From Cloeon dipterum (lineage: Eukaryota > Arthropoda > Insecta > Ephemeroptera > Baetidae), in contig NC_088788.1 in assembly GCF_949628265.1 (NCBI RefSeq), forward strand, positions 18,476,001 to 18,540,000: a DNA stretch of 64,000 nucleotides. The letters are read 5' to 3'. Of the stretch, positions 50,547 through 61,420 are shown in pieces (positions within the stretch are counted from its first letter, which is position 1; each line of letters starts with the position of its first letter). A program made the translations under genes and the position numbers. The notes below the pieces were generated by a model. The model made no database searches, was not told the DNA's origin, and saw only the letters and a list, made by a program, of their open reading frames with translations.

Positions 50547-53017
50547 TCAAAGATCCGCGAGCGGAGGGATCAGTGCAACCTTGCGGAACACCTTGTGCGA
50601 GTACTTTGAGTACACCGTCTTGAGGTGCACCTTGGGAAGACTCCTGATCCACGCATTCAGTCGCGCTGCCAGCCCCTCAAAGTTTGTTACCTTGTAGCCT
50701 GTCAACAGAGAGACGTTTAGAAACACCGTTAACCAGGCTCATAGAGAGAAAAGCCCACCTGTGTAGTGTTGAAGGCCTTCATTCCATAGATCCCGACGGA
50801 CGGCTTTGTCGCTCGGGGCCTTGACCATGCACATGGCCAACCACAAGGCTGCTGACGCCATCAGGGAGTCAGATTCGCTAGAGAACTGAGAGTCCATCAG
50901 GGCTGCTTCCAGGATGTATCTGGCCAGGGTCAGCAGGTCAATGTCAATTGAGCATGCCTGCAGAGCATAAAATTGTTTCGTTACCACCTGACACAAGGGA
51001 ATTAGTATTTTTTTTTAAAAAAAAAAAGGACAATGGCGATGCTGTCATAATCAGCCCCCTTGAGGATAAAACCAGTTTTTACTATGCCCATTCCATTCCA
51101 ATTAAAATATTTTAATTTTAACATTACAGCCAGAGTTAACTGTCCAACAATTTTACAGAATGTTTTGAAGTTGCAATTTTAGGAATTTGATAGCGCCTGG
51201 TGAAAATAGTGTCTGGTCAATTATAGGGAAATTTAAAAAGAGGAATGATTCTGCAAAACTATGGAAAATCTTTGCTCCTAATGCAAATACAAATCAATAT
51301 GGAATCAATTAAAGCCAATGGTAACTGTAAATTTTGCATTTTTTTTCAAACGGTAAGGACTGCCTCCCTACATGAAATATATTTTTTATTTACAACAGAG
51401 TTTCCCCAAAAGTGTGTCATATGTCATATCGTTGGATAGATCTCGACAAAAACCTGCCAAGGAAATAAGGGCGAGCGCCATATTACAATTATTATTGCGT
51501 TATTAAAATTTGAATTTTAACTGTAGCAAGCTCTTTTCATTACTGCTCATTGCAAAACAAGTTGCTAAAACTAACAGCTGCTGTCAATCAGCAAACAAAT
51601 CAAATCCCACTTGGCCAATTTTTAAATTTTCGATATTAGATTTTAATTGAGTTGGTAAATCCTGAAAACTAACCCTGCAGTAGCGCCTGAGGAATCTGTA
51701 GCTCAGCGGTGCACCTAGATTAAAGTCTAGGGCATAGAAGAGTTGCTGCTGCATAGAGTTCAACTCAGCTGCAGTAAAGTCATTGTCGCACATCTGGAGC
51801 CAGTCAGAGGTTGGTGGAGGCAGTCGCTCATCATACTGCGCGGCCAGCAGCATTGAGGCGCAGGCGATTAGGCGCAGGCGAGTTCTTTTGATCGGACGAC
51901 TGGCTGCAGGATCCTTCATGTTGGGGTACTTCGGATTCGACAGGTACAGGTCCATGTTCTTTACTGCCAAATACAGCGTTTCATGGTTCAGCTCTAGGGT
52001 TTCTTGAACCTCCACCATCCAGTCAACTACGATTGACCTGATGTCGTTTGTGATCTCGGTGTGCTGGTCCAGGAAATTGGGCTTCACAGAGTACTTATCC
52101 TTAAATAATTAATGCATTAAATAAAAAATTGTGTTCATTCAAAGTGGAATAGACAGCTTGCCTCTCGCGACTTCAGATACGAGAAAATGTACGCTGCGTA
52201 CACAGATATGGAACTGGTGTCAGAAGCAGTTTCCTTGTCAAAATCATTTACTCCGGGAGGAGGTGTGTGAGGTGTGGGTATGTGCGGAACTCTGGCTTGG
52301 ATTTTATTTCTGACGGACACTGGTGGAGCAGAACTGGCCCTCTCTGGCACCTTGACCAAAGTGGTCTCATACTCGGGTTGCGACTGTGCTTTTCCATCCA
52401 GCTCCTCAAGGGCTGATAGGTAAAGGGTTGCATTCACTTCTTCAGTGGATACCTCCTCCTTAATTGTCGGTGGCTGGCGCTTTGCTGCCGAGGTTTTTGA
52501 TTTAAGTCTGTCATTAATGCTCAACACTTTCCTTGGGATTTGAAGACGTTGCATTCCCTGAAAATTGTAAAATATTAGCACTTAGCAGTTGAACAGACCA
52601 AATTGGTTAGATTTTAAACTACGATTCTTGTATTTGTGTCTTGTTTTATTAAGAGGTTTAAAAGACAATATAAAAAAATGGGCAAGCAAATTTTGCTGTA
52701 GGTACATAATTATATTATATAGCCAAACTTACACGGCATATTATAAAATTAGAAGATATATCATAACATACGTTTGTAACGTCGGCAAAGGCTGATCTCT
52801 TCGTGCCTAGTCCTTGCATCATGTGGGAGGGTGAGAGTACATTTTTCCTCTTGTTTTTCGCAGTATTATCGTCGCGGGACACAGGACGCAGTTTTCTGAT
52901 CGGCTGAATGTTTTCATTGCGGAACAGTCGTGGCAAGTTGTGGGAAGTCGCATTGCGAGACATTTTTGACGGTTGGGTAGTTCCGTCCACAACTCGACTG
53001 CGGCCAAAATTCAGCAT
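50547..53017 (-). CDS. CycB3: G2/mitotic-specific cyclin B3
   Basis: Activates CDK1 and drives mitotic and meiotic progression; nuclear. Exons: 53017-52772, 52557-52162, 52099-51674, 50957-50759, 50698-50547, closing to 472 aa. A destruction box RSAFADVTN sits at residues 74-82, in the form typical of B3 cyclins, in a basic N-terminal region. SYLKSRE precedes the cyclin box, which begins RSIVVDWMVEVQETLELNHETLYLAV, the MRSILVDWLVEVQ-type signature. The C-terminal cyclin fold includes ACSIDIDLLTLARYILEAAL and the TGYKV junction. The intron between exons 2 and 3 uses a GC donor. The gene converges on AP5M1, with stops about 240 bp apart. I see no KEN box. Confidence 0.95.
50958..51673. other. 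Cyclin B3 intron 3, 716 bp
   Basis: AT-rich with A-runs. Nothing recognised. Confidence 0.65.
52100..52161 (-). other. GC-AG intron in cyclin B3
   Basis: Minus-strand donor CGCGAGAG then GCAAGC, acceptor TTATTTAAG. Phase 0 on both sides joins SYLKSRE to DKYSVKPNFL, exactly the conserved cyclin context. No GT donor nearby keeps the frame. Confidence 0.8.
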
Positions 53018-54452
53018 TTCTCGCAGATATTAATTCTAAACCTTGTAATGTGGCAGGTTTTAGTACTTTCTTACAATTGCTTAAATAAAGCAAAATCCCA
53101 CAGCCAAAATAAAATCGAAGTAGAGACAGCCAAAATCTGAAAAAATAATTAAAAGAACAGAGTCACGTTGTCCTTTTGAGAGATCTCATGGGATTGTTTT
53201 TAGAGTTCGTATGTCACTTTAAAGTTTGAAAATATAATAATATAAATTTGACAACAATTCCGTGCTCACAGTAAGCATCAAGATTTTATTATTGTAACCT
53301 TCTAACTGCTTTAAGTTGGGAACTGTTGCACATTTTAAATTAAATACCCACGATAATGTAAATATCACATACATACCTTTTTCACGTTCGTGCTTGTTCG
53401 TGTGAGTGTAATAGGTAACTGGTAGTAACTGACAAAATTTGACGGTTGCCGCGTTGCCAGGACGGGAGATGCTAGAATCAAGGATGACGGTTAGCGCGCT
53501 AACCCCACCCTTACCATCATCATCACGCTTGAATGCATTTCCCCATTTTCATTGGACGTTCCCAAACCTCCAGCAATTTAATTTTTCAGTCAGCCAATAG
53601 GGATTTAAACAACAAGCCGGCCATTTAAACATTATTTCTGTCATCTGACCCATTTAATTTGAGGGACCTTAGCGACCTTAGGGCTAAAAGTGAATTGAAT
53701 AGCGTTTAAGCGATCAGTTCCGCAAATTTCCGCTCTCAAAAACTTTTTGTTATTTGATTGTTTATAACAATTTTTTAATAACGGAAGCAGGGAAGCTTTA
53801 TTCAAACACTAAAAGTGTATGCATGCCCTATAAGCATGAGACAAAGATGACTAAAAAAGTTTTAACGATCATTTCTTGCCTATGCTTTAGCTCCTTGACT
53901 TTTTTAAAATTAACTTTCCAATAAAAAAATCGCTTCCAGTAATATTGGCAGAAATTTCGTCTGCAATTTTATTAGCAAGCGAAATAGAGAAAGGTTTTGC
54001 TTTTTGCTTCCACTTGTGTATCCAAGCGCTTCTCCTCTGGAATATGATTTGATTTAATTGTTGAATAAGCGAAAATTCGGAATCGTTATGCTTCAACTTG
54101 GTAGCATTTGGTCTGTTACTCATTGGAGCCATTAGATGCTCTTTTGGTTAATTATTTGGAAGTTGACCCTTATTCTTCGTTTTTTTTTTTTTTAAATTAA
54201 ATCTTTGTTCATTTTGTTTTGTGAATTATATTTTGCTTTTGAAAAGGGAAGCTTTACATTTTACCAAAAAGTTAAAACATCTTGTTTAGTGTGGTTTTGA
54301 GTTCAAAATTAATCTGCACTCAGTTAAATGCTGCCAATTGGCAAATTTTGGAGTTGTTTCCACTCTCCAAATAAGCTAACAAGATTCTACCATAAAACAT
54401 TAGAATTTATTTGCAATTCCAAAAGAAAAATAAATGCATCAATTAATTGTAA
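53018..54452. other. Intergenic region between cyclin B3 and the R2D2-like gene
   Basis: Contains the cyclin B3 promoter (GC-richer at 53.39-53.53 kb) and the R2D2-like 3' UTR, with a minus-strand AATAAA at about 54,406. A small open frame at 53,887-54,132 is listed separately. Confidence 0.55.
53887..54132 (-). CDS. Hypothetical small protein, 81 aa
   Basis: A single open frame, MAPMSNRPNATKLKHNDSEF to GSDFFIGKLILKKSRS. It is Lys/Ile-rich with a predicted helix-like middle (QLNQIIFQRRSAWIHKWK). I recognise no family. It stands alone between cyclin B3 and the R2D2-like gene on the same strand. No clear splice sites or promoter were found. It may be a lineage-specific gene or chance. Confidence 0.25.
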   Translation of the reverse strand: MAPMSNRPNATKLKHNDSEFSLIQQLNQIIFQRRSAWIHKWKQKAKPFSISLANKIADEISANITGSDFFIGKLILKKSRS

Positions 54453-56321
54453 TTATTCTTCCACCTCAAACGGTGAGTGATCATACATGAAGCAGTAAAG
54501 CAAATACAGCATTTCTTCTGATGCATTTTGTACGCACGCTTCCACGGTTTCACCGGAGCCAGTGCAAATCAGGTCAATAGGTCTCACATGAGCAACCAAC
54601 ATACAAGAGAAGAGAGCTGTAACAGAACAACAACTTATATTACTTGTCTCCTCTTTTGTGCTCTTAGTCTACATTTTTGCTTTTCACCACTGACAGACGG
54701 CTCAGAGGAGCTTGAGTCGTCAAGGCTGCTGCTGGATATATCACTGGGCGAGACCTTGGGCTTGAATTTACAAAAATAGGTTTTCACATCTTCATCATCC
54801 TCTCCAAGCCCTTTGCAAACTTCCTGGAGGGTTGAGTACGCATCCCAGCCTTCCTTGGAATGCTTATCAACCTGATCATAATAAACAAATAAAATTAATA
54901 GTACGATATCAATAAGAAACTCACATGGTAGTTCCTGAGGGCAGGCTTATCCCTGTAATGGAATTTCTTGAAAATTTCATTGCTTTTGTTGATATTCTCT
55001 AGCTTGGGCAGGGATACTTTGTAAGCTGAATAGTATTTTTGAACTGTTAGTTTCTCTTCTTCACTCATGTCAGACTCATCATATTGCACAGCTTGCTCTT
55101 CAGGTTCCACAAATTCCTGCAACATACAAATAATCTAATAATGAACCCAAAAAGAGGTCCCAGCCAGTGGCACCAATTAAATAAAATAAAAAGAGCCCAG
55201 CTCTAAAAAACAACTAAAATATTAATTAAAAATTAGCCAGCCATCACTTCAAAATTTTGCGACGAAGACATTCTTGCCAAAAGATTAACTCACTCTCTCA
55301 TGGTCTCTCAAGGAAAGAAGCCTCTCGAGGACTTGCTTGGCTGCAAGCTGCTTGGCTTGCTTTTTAGTAGGTCCCATACCTAATAAAAACATACTTAGGG
55401 CGTTTTATAAATAAAAAAGCTTTACCTTCAGCACTGAAATTGCTGATGGTGCACCTGACTGTGAAGGTAGGGTCGTGAGATGGGCCAAAAGCACCGCGCT
55501 CCTCAAATTCGGGCTTCTCTGAGGAACGTAATATTTCTAAGCAGTATTCTTTCAGGTCACCTACAAAGTTTCTTTGAACCTTGTTGCCATGTGGTAGGAC
55601 AACAGGACATGGAACAATGTCCCTGCAAAAAAAAGCATATGAAATAATGGCTTTTTGAGTTAAATTTTCTTACAATAGGTTTTGTCTAGTATTTTCATCG
55701 GTCTCCAGCAAGCGCAGAAGAGCATCCGCGGCTTCGTGTTTTGCGTCTCGCTTATTTCTCCCAGATCCTTCAGCTAAAGCAGTAAAAAATAATGTCATTG
55801 TGATAAATTTCATTAACAATTTTTGAAAAATTGTGCGAAATTTATTTTAAATTGTGCAGAGGCAGTCTAATACACATAAACTAATTAAAACGTGCATTGT
55901 GTTTAAAAAATGATTTAGGTGCAAAATCGCTATCACCTTTTGAAAACAAAAAATGAAAAAATTTGTCCTAGAGATAACGTGAAATTTTCGTGCTTTTCGT
56001 GCTTTTATGTTATCTGATAATCATAGCAACAACGACTCTGCTGAGCTGAGTCTGCTGATCACTACACAAAATATCGAGGAGGCTCACAATCAGCATAATA
56101 TTTTATTTCCTATTGTTGAACATAATTCCAAGAATTCAATGCAAGCGAATTCTCTCTAGTGAAATATTCAACGCACCTGATCTGCCATGGAACTTGCAAT
56201 TGAATGTGAAATAAGAACTCAAGCCCTCAAGTTTGCTGTAGATGAGCTCATATTCAGGAGGAGAAATTCTCAATTTGGTGGAAATTTCCTGCAGACGAGA
56301 CACTGGTGTCTTGGCAGCCAT
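54453..56321 (-). CDS. r2d2: R2D2-like double-stranded RNA-binding protein (siRNA loading partner of Dicer-2)
   Basis: Family role: binds small RNA duplexes with Dicer-2 and helps load them into Argonaute-2. Exons: 56321-56177, 55773-55674, 55622-55426, 55379-55294, 55116-54925, 54871-54688, 54616-54453, closing to 355 aa. dsRBD1 (about residues 4-75) starts AAKTPVSRLQEIS and ends GRNKRDAKHEAADALLRLL, close to the GRSKRDAKH form of R2D2. dsRBD2 (about 100-175) has GDLKEYCLEILR, HDPTFTVRC and MGPTKKQAKQLAAKQVLERLL. A linker (EESDMSEEEKL-type acidic region) and KPKVSPSDISSSSL follow, resembling the R2D2 tail. The end (PIDLICTGSGETVEA) also recalls the third, protein-binding domain of Loquacious/TRBP, which is the main alternative identity. 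The last intron (54617-54687) was chosen by phase. Confidence 0.75.
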
Positions 56322-57758
56322 ATTTAGAATAACTGGATGTTTATCTGGAAATAATTGCAATTTTATTAAAAATCTTATTTATGTATCTATCTCAAATTTG
56401 TATGTTTTATTATTTAGTTCCCTCATTGCCTTTCTTTCTCTCATTTACATGAGCGCATTTTCAAACACTAAACAAATCTAGAATTAAAAGTGCATAGCAA
56501 CGCCGTTTTTGACAATTATTCTAATTTGCACTTGGATATTGGCTGAGCTAGTGAGCTGTAAAACGTTTCAAATTTAATTAGGTGCATAAACACCTATAGC
56601 AAACTGTTTGGTTGTAAGTGAAAAAAAAGAACTTGTAATGTGTCAGGTTCTACTGATAAGGTTTTTCTTTGAACCAGGAGTTCGAAAATAAAAAATTAAT
56701 TCCTCAAAAAATATGAAATGTAATTAATTATTGTTTAAAAATTGGATGCAATAATCAACTGAACAGATGATTTTTTTCTTGTTTCCCAGTTATGATTATT
56801 TCAGTAATACATATACATAGTGTCACTTGAGTGGGGAATCACCAAACTATCGATGAGAAAAAATGCGATGCGCGGAGTGAAAATTTCTGCGGTTATTACA
56901 TACATACTTGGGGGATTTACATAGATATGGAAGATGGAAGACGCACACCAACTCACAATTCTCGCTAGGATAGGACATTAATATTGATTCTTCCCATCAG
57001 AGCGAGAAGTGTGAGTGATCGGAAAGCGTGAGTCTTCCATACCTGTCGAATGTAATGCAGCACGTCCTCTAAAAGAGATTCGATATTATGTATTTGATGT
57101 ATAATGTAGTTTTTTGGTTTCTGGTTTTTTGTCTAATGTATGTATTTAGGGGAGCATGTCCGCCACTATTGTAAACATGTATTTACATATGTGTAAATGT
57201 AGGCACAAAAAACAAAAAGTCAACCTGATATCAATGAAAACAAACTATATACATACATACATAAACCCCATAAATCCATAAAATGTTTAAGATAAGCAGA
57301 GGCAAGTCCTAATAATCTGGTTCTAATAAGGCTGTTAATCGTTCAAAACTTTCGTCAGACGTTTTTAACCTTACCTTTCCGGAAAAGCTAACAGTTGAAT
57401 TTCGAATTACACGCTTCTGTACTGTTTGCACCTGTAGAACGAACGTGATGCTCGTTTCCTTGTTGTAAAGCGTTGTGAAACTGAAGCTCATTGCTCATTT
57501 GTTTACATTTTTTGATATTTGAATGAGCCAGCCGGTAGGAGAAGTCTTACACCCACTAGTCCCCACCATCTAATTAGAGTTCGGCGACGAACGGCATCCT
57601 CATTGGCCAATTGGCAGGCGGGATGGGAAGGGCGGCCGCAACATCATCTGTGATTTCAAGGTCAAGAGGCTCAAGCGAGCCCCTTTTGCTTTTGGACGGC
57701 GCACACATACGGACGAAAATAAAATTACCTCTTGCCATTTCACTTTCATCTCTCGAAA
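56322..57758. other. Divergent region between R2D2-like gene and HIBADH
   Basis: AT-rich up to 57.5 kb, then a GC-richer promoter segment (57.55-57.72 kb) with ATTGG/CCAAT boxes near 57,602-57,613. An acceptor (TTATTTCCAG) just above the R2D2-like start shows that its leader is spliced. A possible small leader exon (AGGACGTGCTGC...CGACAG, then GTATGG) lies at about 57,041-57,066. Confidence 0.5.
57374..57491 (-). CDS. Possible short first exon, leader of the R2D2-like gene or separate gene
   Basis: ATG at 57,491 opens MSFSFTTLYNKETSITFVLQ... and runs into a strong donor (CCGGAAAG then GTAAGG). Without splicing it stops at 57,309 (60 codons). I do not recognise the peptide. No downstream exon joins it in frame to the R2D2-like protein, so it is either an upstream open frame in that gene's leader or the start of an unrecognised gene sharing the HIBADH promoter. 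Confidence 0.3.
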
Positions 57759-60401
57759 ATGGCCTTTTCTACACTGGCAAAAAGCTTCCAGGTGTGCTCT
57801 CGTAGCCATGCCATTATTTTCACACGTAAGTATTTCATCCAACCTGTTGGGATTTGCATGATTGTCATAATTGGTCTAATTCTTTAACTGGCCGGCTTAA
57901 TTGGAACGATTATTTAGTGGTGTGATGCGATTGGCAGTTTAGCCCACGGGTGATGACCTTCGGAGCTATATAAAAACTTTTGTTATCACTGCAATAATTT
58001 TTGCATCGCTTTTTTAAGAGAGTATCTATGTATTAAAATTTATTTTTAAAGAATTATTTCAATTTAATTTGATCTGCCATTTGAATATTTTCTTTTAAGG
58101 TGCCAGCCGAAAGGCCTCCACAAATGTTGGCTTCATTGGTCTTGGAAACATGGGCGGCTTCATGGCGAAAAACCTGATGAACAAGGTTACATTTCACAAA
58201 AATTGCTATGACACATGCTCAAAGATATGGAAATTTAACTGTGCCTTATCAATTTAGGGCCACAAACTCGTAGTTTATGATGTGTCAAAAGCGGCCACCG
58301 AAGCGTTGGCCAAGGCCGGAGCTACCGTTGCCAAAAATCCGGCTGATGTTGCTGCCCAGTCTGGCACCGTTGTCACCATGCTGCCGAACAACGACATCGT
58401 TACCAATGTGTACACCGGAAAAGACGGAGTCTTTGAGTACGAATCATTGAATCAAAATGGTTGTGCGGTCAATCAACCTGAATTTCCTTCAGGGGTCTCC
58501 AAAGTGGCTCGATTCTTCTGGATTCTAGCACTGTCGATCCCTCTGTCCCCACCGCTCTTGAAAAGATTGCCAACTCCAAGGGCTCCTTCTTCCTCGACAC
58601 ACCTGTCTCTGGAGGTAAAACCCTGCAGATACTGGCAATCTGTAAACGACCTACTACCACTCTCATTCAAATTAGGTGTGATCGCTGCCCAGTCCGGCGA
58701 GCTGACCTTCATGGTCGGAGGCGACAAGCAGATATTCGAAAAGGCGCAGGACGTGCTGAGCGGCATGGGCAAGAAGCTGGTCCACTGCGGAGGCATCGGC
58801 ATGGGTCAGGCCGCCAAGATCTGCAACAACATGCTGCTGGGCATCAGCATGGCCGGCGTGGCTGAGGCGATGAACCTTGGCATCCGTCTCGGCCTTGACG
58901 GAAAGCAGCTCATGGACATCATCAACAACAGCACTGGACGCTGCTGGTCGTCTGAAATCTACAATCCTGTTCCTGGATTGATGCCAAATGTTCCCTCTGC
59001 TCGGGACTATGAAGTAAGATTTTTTGGTTTAGAATGATGAAAATTGTGAGACCAAAAATTACATCTTAAAATTCACATGCCGACATAAATCCAATTTATA
59101 AGATCCCGTGATTTTACGTTCAGGTTGCATTTTGGGTTCTTGAAATTTTTATTTTCCCTCTGGAGTAACTGCCAATTAGGAATTGTTGGTTAACTGAGGC
59201 ACGTAAGTTCATAACAGTTTGATGATGAGACTGCGGCTGTGTTGAACCTTAATCTTACATGAGCCTTTAAAGGAACATTGCTGAAACAACTGTTAACCAT
59301 CATTTGGAATTTTACCTTTAATTTTTTCGGTTTATTTCTTCTTAGACAAGTAACCCCCTGATACTGGGCTGTAATAGTAGAAAAATTTAGAACCTTTTCT
59401 GGGAAATTGAACTTGAAATAGGAGGTATCACTTGGAGCTAATCTTATCTTACGTTCCTAAAAATGAATATAAATATTTCGTATTGGTACCTGGACCATTC
59501 ACCTTCAAAATCTTTCAGAGATGAAGAAGGTCAAAGAAAAAGTTGTTGACTTAGAGGGAAAAATATCCCATTTGTGCGATTGTATAATTTTTTCCACATC
59601 ATATTTAAAAAAAAACTTAAAATTTAAATACCCGCGCTCATTATGCTTTCACAAGGGTCGATTTTTTCATTCCTCGATTAAATTCTTCAAAATTTATAAA
59701 AAATGACTGCCTAATCAAGGAGGTAATGGAAGTTTGAATTAAATTTTAAAGCTCGCAGTATAATTGCTAACAACTTATGACAGACAGTATTATGTGCAGC
59801 TGTATAATAATCCTATCTAGCTATTTCAGCAGATAACAAGTTGTGTCCCTCCATCATATTGGTGGTTGTCGCAAGAGAGGGGCCGCGACCGCATGAGGCT
59901 ACATAATTTATCTCTCTGTGTTGTAACAAGAAACTGGGGGCACACAATTCCAATCAAACCTTTTACTTTCCCAGTGTAGATACGTTTAATATCATAACCT
60001 GTATCAAAAATATTTTTGTTAACTAGCTTCTGAGTGATAAAAAAATTGAGAAATTAAAATTATTAAATTTCCAAAAATGCACTCGAGCTTTTGGCTTCAA
60101 ATTAAAAACGTCACCAACAATATTCTGGTTGATGTACCGCACTTGCGGTATTTTTTTTTAAATATCCCAATTGGAACAGAATAATATTAATTATAAAAAT
60201 TTTCTTTCGCAGGGTGGATTCTACAGCGGCCTCATTGCCAAGGATCTTGGTTTGGCTCAGGGCTTGGCGACTCGCACAGGCTCACCGATTCCGATGGGCG
60301 CTCTTGCCTCTCAAATCTACCGCCTCATGTGCAAAGCTGGTCTGGAGGTGCGTGACTTCTCCAGCGTTTACAAGTTCATCCAGGATGGTCAAAAAATCTA
60401 G
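57759..60401 (+). CDS. HIBADH: 3-hydroxyisobutyrate dehydrogenase, mitochondrial
   Basis: Oxidises 3-hydroxyisobutyrate to methylmalonate semialdehyde with NAD+ in valine breakdown, in the mitochondrial matrix. Exons: 57759-57825, 58100-58185, 58258-58436, 58493-58614, 58676-59013, 60213-60401, closing to 326 aa (human 336). The first about 28 residues are basic and Ser-rich, as in a mitochondrial presequence. The Rossmann motif GLGNMG lies at residues 36-41. The substrate-binding TPVSGG is near 147-152, and the catalytic lysine is Lys199 in GQAAKICNN. GRCWSSEIYNPVPG and the final KDLGLAQGLA are typical. An AATAAA at 60,632 is the likely polyadenylation signal. The start follows a GAAAATGG context. 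Confidence 0.97.
59014..60212. other. HIBADH last intron, 1.2 kb
   Basis: AT-rich, without a recognisable gene or repeat. Confidence 0.65.
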
Positions 60402-61420
60402 ATCACAAGGTCCCAAATTGTATTTTCGGTGAAAGGATTAGATCTGTCATCAGCCGGGAAGGGATGAGAATTTAAATCAAAAAGCCTTAAATATTGTCTT
60501 CCAAGCAGCTCAAATAGTGCCTTGCCTGCTTTTAAATAATGCCACGTTATTTTTGTTACCCAGTGCCATTTAATTTTTTTGATAAATTTTCTGTCCATAG
60601 TTTAAACACTCTTGAGCGTGATATTTTTCTGAATAAAACAAAAGATCGCTTAACTTAAATAGATATAGTTTCATTATTGCTTATTTTGTATTTCCTGATA
60701 TAAATTATATTGTATAATTTCTTAGGTGTAGCTCAGAAAAGAGATGGGTTCTTGAAAAGGAAACAATGCGATTTTAGATTTAATTATTTTTAGAATATAA
60801 ATAAAAGTTGGATAAACCGTTAACAATATCTACAAATATATATCAATGACTAAAATTAAAACTCCATAACCAACAGCATGTTGCCAGTGGGATTATTGAC
60901 ACTTTGTGTGACTTCATTGCAAAATACAACTGCTTGCCACCAACACAGTTTAGACAGTTGATTGATTCAAAATTTTAAGGCACTTCAATTGATTTGGCAA
61001 GCATCTTCATGCGGATATCTTCAAAAGCTATTTAAGTACTTGACAGACACTCTTACACGTCTAAAAAGGGAAGAAGTTTGGCAAAAACAAGAAGTTGATT
61101 AATGAATTACAAATATAGAAACAATAACATTTTGATCATATCTACGTGACTTAGTGCATTGATGTGAGAGGAACGTAATTATTTACAGATACACTAACAG
61201 TTTTCATGCACACTCGCTAAGCAAAAATTGGACAATCCAAGCAAAAATTCCTCTCAACCTGACACCAGAGATTTTTTTGTCGATGAGAACAATCCTAAAT
61301 AATCAGAGATTGGCGGCGTTTCCTTCGTCACAGCTCAAACTGATTGTAAGTTGGAGCTGAATATCAAATTGGTCATACGTGGCAGGTACTCATCTTCAAT
61401 CCTTTCAATGACTTCCAATC
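60402..61420. other. Convergent spacer, HIBADH and lunapark 3' ends
   Basis: AT-rich 3' UTR and spacer. Nothing else recognised. Confidence 0.6.
60632..60637 (+). terminator. HIBADH polyadenylation signal
   Basis: AATAAA about 230 nt beyond the HIBADH stop codon, followed by T-rich sequence. Confidence 0.5.
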
